A stretch of DNA of 8,048 nucleotides from Eubacteriaceae bacterium (GTDB lineage: Bacteria; Bacillota; Clostridia; Eubacteriales; UBA1433), in assembly GCA_012797825.1 (NCBI GenBank), contig JAAZOI010000067.1:1-8048 (forward strand). The letters are read 5' to 3'. The notes beneath the pieces are model-generated. The model had not been told where the DNA came from. It saw only the letters and a program-made list of their open reading frames with translations, and ran no database searches. Positions 6,185-8,048 of the stretch are shown piece by piece (within the stretch, counting starts at the first letter, position 1; each line of letters begins with the position of its first letter). The position numbers and the translations under genes were made by a program.

Positions 6185-6202
6185 TGTTATATTATATATA
6201 AT
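6185..6202 (+). promoter_or_regulatory. Probable promoter of the crotonase gene
   Basis: Two overlapping -10 candidates are visible: an extended -10 TG-T-TATATT (6185-6193) and a perfect TATAAT (6197-6202). Neither has a good -35. The first leaves about 20 nt of leader before the GAGG Shine-Dalgarno (6211-6214); the second leaves almost none. Both fall in or beside a 14-bp AT-only palindrome (6190-6203). Confidence 0.4.
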
Positions 6203-6220
6203 ACATTTATGAGGTGAATT

Positions 6221-7000
6221 ATGGATTATAAAAATATTATACTAAACAAGCAAGACGGCATTGCTTATCTTATCCTTAACAAACCAAACGTGCTTAACGC
6301 TTTATGCAGAGAAGTTTTAACAGAACTGGATAATGCTATAGATGATGTGCAAACAGATAAAAGTGTAAATATTCTTATAATTACGGGAAACGGAAAAGCT
6401 TTTGCAGCAGGGGCGGACATATCTGAAATGCAGAATATGACACCGGATGAAGCAAGAAATTTTTCTCGTTACGGACAGAAAATATTCAGAAAAATAGAGC
6501 TGCTCGAAAAACCTGTAATAGCGGCTGTAAACGGATTTGCGCTCGGAGGAGGATGCGAGCTTGCAATGAGCTGTGATATACGCTTTGCATCTGACAAAGC
6601 AAAATTCTGGCAGCCTGAAATCAATTTAGGAGTAATACCCGGTTTTGCAGGAACTCAAAGGCTGGCAAGAATTGCAGGTATGGCAAAAGCAAAAGAGCTG
6701 CTTTTTACAGGGAATATGTTTGACGCATACGAAGCGGAAAAAATCGGACTTGTAAATAAGGTAATAGCATCAGAAGAATTATTAAGTGAGACACAAAAGT
6801 TTGCCGAAATAATATTGAGCAAACCCATAAATGCAATAAAACATATAAAAGCAGCTGTTAACAGAGGATATGAAACAGATATGGAAACAGGCACGGTAAT
6901 AGAAAATAATTTGTTCAGTCTTTGCTTTACCTCGCCTAATCAAAAAGAAGGCATGACGGCATTTTTAGAAAAAAGAAAAGCTGAATTTGTAAACAAATAG
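6221..7000 (+). CDS. crt: Crotonase / 3-hydroxybutyryl-CoA dehydratase (enoyl-CoA hydratase family)
   Basis: This 259-residue protein is full length for short-chain crotonases, which interconvert 3-hydroxybutyryl-CoA and crotonyl-CoA in butyrate/butanol fermentation. Signatures: AAGADISEM (62-70, oxyanion-hole and CoA region); NGFALGGGCELAMSCDI (104-120) with catalytic Glu113; QPEINLGVIPG (131-141) with catalytic Glu133; GTQRLARIAG (144-153); IGLVNKV (175-181); and the C-terminal helix QKEGMTAFLEKRKAEF (241-256). Both catalytic glutamates are present. It closely resembles clostridial Crt from memory. Unlike the usual FGQPE and PGFGGTQ, it has FWQPE (Trp130) and PGFAGTQ (Ala143). GAGG stands 6 nt before ATG. 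It has its own promoter and terminator and no bcd, etf or hbd neighbour within the window, unlike the common crt-bcd-etfBA-hbd cluster. A general enoyl-CoA hydratase role remains possible. Confidence 0.92.
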   Translation: MDYKNIILNKQDGIAYLILNKPNVLNALCREVLTELDNAIDDVQTDKSVNILIITGNGKAFAAGADISEMQNMTPDEARNFSRYGQKIFRKIELLEKPVIAAVNGFALGGGCELAMSCDIRFASDKAKFWQPEINLGVIPGFAGTQRLARIAGMAKAKELLFTGNMFDAYEAEKIGLVNKVIASEELLSETQKFAEIILSKPINAIKHIKAAVNRGYETDMETGTVIENNLFSLCFTSPNQKEGMTAFLEKRKAEFVNK

Positions 7001-7013
7001 TAATATAAAATAT

Positions 7014-7040
7014 AAAGCGGTAAACTAATTTACCGCTTTT
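7014..7040 (+). terminator. Rho-independent terminator after crotonase
   Basis: AAAGCGGTAAA (7014-7024) pairs perfectly with TTTACCGCTTT (7029-7039), an 11-bp stem with a CTAA loop. A short T run (7037-7040) ends the element, 13 nt after the stop codon. Confidence 0.88.
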
Positions 7041-7334
7041 ATGTTAACAATATCCTATATTATGCGGGGGTATAATGCCTCTGCCGGTATATTGGCATTT
7101 TTAACCTTTTGTAGAGTTTTTCGGATTATTGCCAGCATAATAAAATGATATTATGACCGTAGTGTATATTTATTTTTATTATTATCCTAAAGCAAGAATA
7201 CATACGCATGTGGTTATAAACAATAAAACGCTTATCATCCCATAAAATATCCTTTTTATGTATTGATAATAATATAATTATTTTATCTGTATTTTTCTTG
7301 AAATTTATGTGATATTTTCTTGAACTATATAAAT
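7041..7334. other. Intergenic stretch with no convincing gene
   Basis: This lies between two terminators of convergent genes. It holds a small inverted repeat (AATGCC 7074-7079 with GGCATT 7094-7099, followed by T) and a 10-bp direct repeat TTTTCTTGAA at 7293-7302 and 7315-7324. A 74-codon minus-strand frame (7126-7350) and a 27-codon one (7055-7138) have no Shine-Dalgarno and no recognisable product. The rest is AT-rich and featureless. Confidence 0.6.
7074..7102 (+). terminator. Weak terminator-like hairpin
   Basis: The arms AATGCC and GGCATT pair around a 14-nt loop and run into five T (7098-7102). The same right arm can instead pair with TGCC at 7082-7085, so two folds compete. It may be a backup terminator for crotonase read-through; the stem is short. 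Confidence 0.3.
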
Positions 7335-7365
7335 TGAAAAATCTCCGCATAACGGAGATTTTTCA
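7335..7365 (-). terminator. Terminator of the iron alcohol dehydrogenase gene
   Basis: The arms TGAAAAATCTCCG (7335-7347) and CGGAGATTTTTCA (7353-7365) form a perfect 13-bp stem with a CATAA loop. It lies 22 nt past the stop of the minus-strand dehydrogenase gene. The stem ends in a five-T run on either strand, so it could also stop plus-strand read-through. Confidence 0.88.
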
Positions 7366-7387
7366 GTCAGGTTTATTTGTAAGTATC

Positions 7388-8048
7388 TTACAGACACATC
7401 TTCAGTATTTCTAATACATCTTTTTCATCAAGCGGCCAAAATGCATTCTGCAGCCCTTTTGAGCCTTTTCGAGCCATTATTTCCAGTTTCTCTTCTCCGA
7501 TGCCTATCTCTCTTAATGTAGAAGGTATATTCATTGATTCAAATAATTCTTCAGTCTTTTTAATGGCTTCATTAGCTATTTCAAAACTATCTTTCTTCGC
7601 ATCAATGCCCCATACATTCACTCCGTATTCAACGAATTTGTATACTGTATGTTCGTTTAAAATATACTTCATCCATCTGGGCGTTAATATCGCAAGGCCT
7701 ACTCCGTGAGTCACATCATAATAGGCGCTCAACTGATGTTCTATAATATGGCATGTAGACATTACTTCGTTGCCTCTCCAGGTAACTCCGTCTATTGCAA
7801 GGCATGCCGCCCACATAAGATTCGCTCTTGCTTCATAGTTTTCAGGCTCATTGTAAGCAATAGGTCCGTAGTGGATACATGTTTTAAGCATCGCTTCGCC
7901 TACTCTATCCTGAATATATGCCGTTCTTACGCGTGTGAAATACTTTTCAAAAGCGTGCGACATAATATCCGCAACTCCTGCGGCTGTTTGATTTTTGGGA
8001 ACCGAATACGTGTATTGAGGATCTAAAATTGAAACTTTGGGATATACA
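7388..8048 (-). CDS. Iron-containing alcohol dehydrogenase, butanol-dehydrogenase type, C-terminal part
   Basis: The frame is open to the right edge, giving 219 complete codons. About 170 N-terminal residues, including the NAD(P)-binding half, lie beyond the window. The family reduces aldehydes such as butanal to alcohols with NAD(P)H and a bound Fe or Zn. The visible part begins YPKVSILDPQYTYSVP, then QTAAGVADIMSH. Metal ligands are Asp27 and His31 of the visible fragment, His100 (in TCHIIEHQLSAYYD) and His114 (in VTHGVGLAILTPRWM). Their spacing (4, 69 and 14 residues) equals that of the YqhD ligands Asp194, His198, His267 and His281. VEYGVNVWGID and the LREIGIGEEKLEIMA tail resemble clostridial BdhA/BdhB. 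The C-terminus is intact and a strong terminator follows. Promoter and operon partners are not visible. Whether the preferred cofactor is NADH or NADPH cannot be told here. Confidence 0.93.
   Translation of the reverse strand, partial: VYPKVSILDPQYTYSVPKNQTAAGVADIMSHAFEKYFTRVRTAYIQDRVGEAMLKTCIHYGPIAYNEPENYEARANLMWAACLAIDGVTWRGNEVMSTCHIIEHQLSAYYDVTHGVGLAILTPRWMKYILNEHTVYKFVEYGVNVWGIDAKKDSFEIANEAIKKTEELFESMNIPSTLREIGIGEEKLEIMARKGSKGLQNAFWPLDEKDVLEILKMCL

Noticed and set aside
7126..7350. 74-codon minus-strand frame
   Set aside because: It has no ribosome-binding site, composition that simply reflects AT-rich DNA, no recognisable motif, and its start codon lies inside the 7335-7365 terminator.

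Overview
The window looks like part of a chromosome of an AT-rich, fermentative, Clostridia-like anaerobe. This rests on A/T-dominated intergenic DNA, strong purine-rich Shine-Dalgarno sites, compact U-tailed terminators, a crotonase very like the clostridial butyrate-pathway enzyme, and a butanol-dehydrogenase-type iron alcohol dehydrogenase. The species cannot be named, and placement in Firmicutes/Clostridia is inference. I see no tRNA, rRNA, CRISPR array, insertion sequence or phage gene.

Layout. Positions 1-3122 (+) hold the C-terminal 1039 residues of a large, probably extracellular protein: ten fibronectin type III (FN3) domains and a tyrosine-rich end domain. The FN3 domains fall into a four-domain higher-order pattern, A-B-C-D-A-B-C-D-A-B. 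A strong hairpin at 3133-3162 separates this gene from a convergent macrodomain gene (3172-3675, -). A short AT-rich divergent region (3676-3835) then leads to a small zinc-ribbon membrane protein (3836-4219, +). A second hairpin (4238-4263) separates that from a convergent two-helix membrane protein of unknown function (4279-4662, -). Next on the minus strand is a complete M20-family amidohydrolase (4833-6023).

A divergent regulatory region (6024-6220) contains a near-perfect Rex-type operator (6035-6052). It leads to a monocistronic crotonase (6221-7000, +) with its own terminator (7014-7040). About 350 bp without a convincing gene follow. The window ends in the C-terminal part of the iron-containing alcohol dehydrogenase (7388-8048, -), whose N-terminus lies beyond the right edge.

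How it fits together. The genes are mostly single units in alternating orientation, and three convergent junctions are each closed by a hairpin. Crotonase (crotonyl-CoA formation) and the butanol-dehydrogenase-like enzyme (aldehyde to alcohol) both belong to acid/solvent fermentation, where NADH disposal matters. A Rex-like site, which would sense NADH/NAD+, fits that theme, although it lies in the promoter of the amidohydrolase. The FN3, macrodomain and two membrane-protein genes have no evident functional link to the metabolic genes.

The observations most worth following are the FN3 four-domain super-repeat, the uncharacterised Tyr-rich C-terminal domain, the Rex-like operator, the macrodomain with altered catalytic-loop residues, and the stand-alone crotonase with two altered active-site-flanking residues. 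No clearly new multi-gene system was found.
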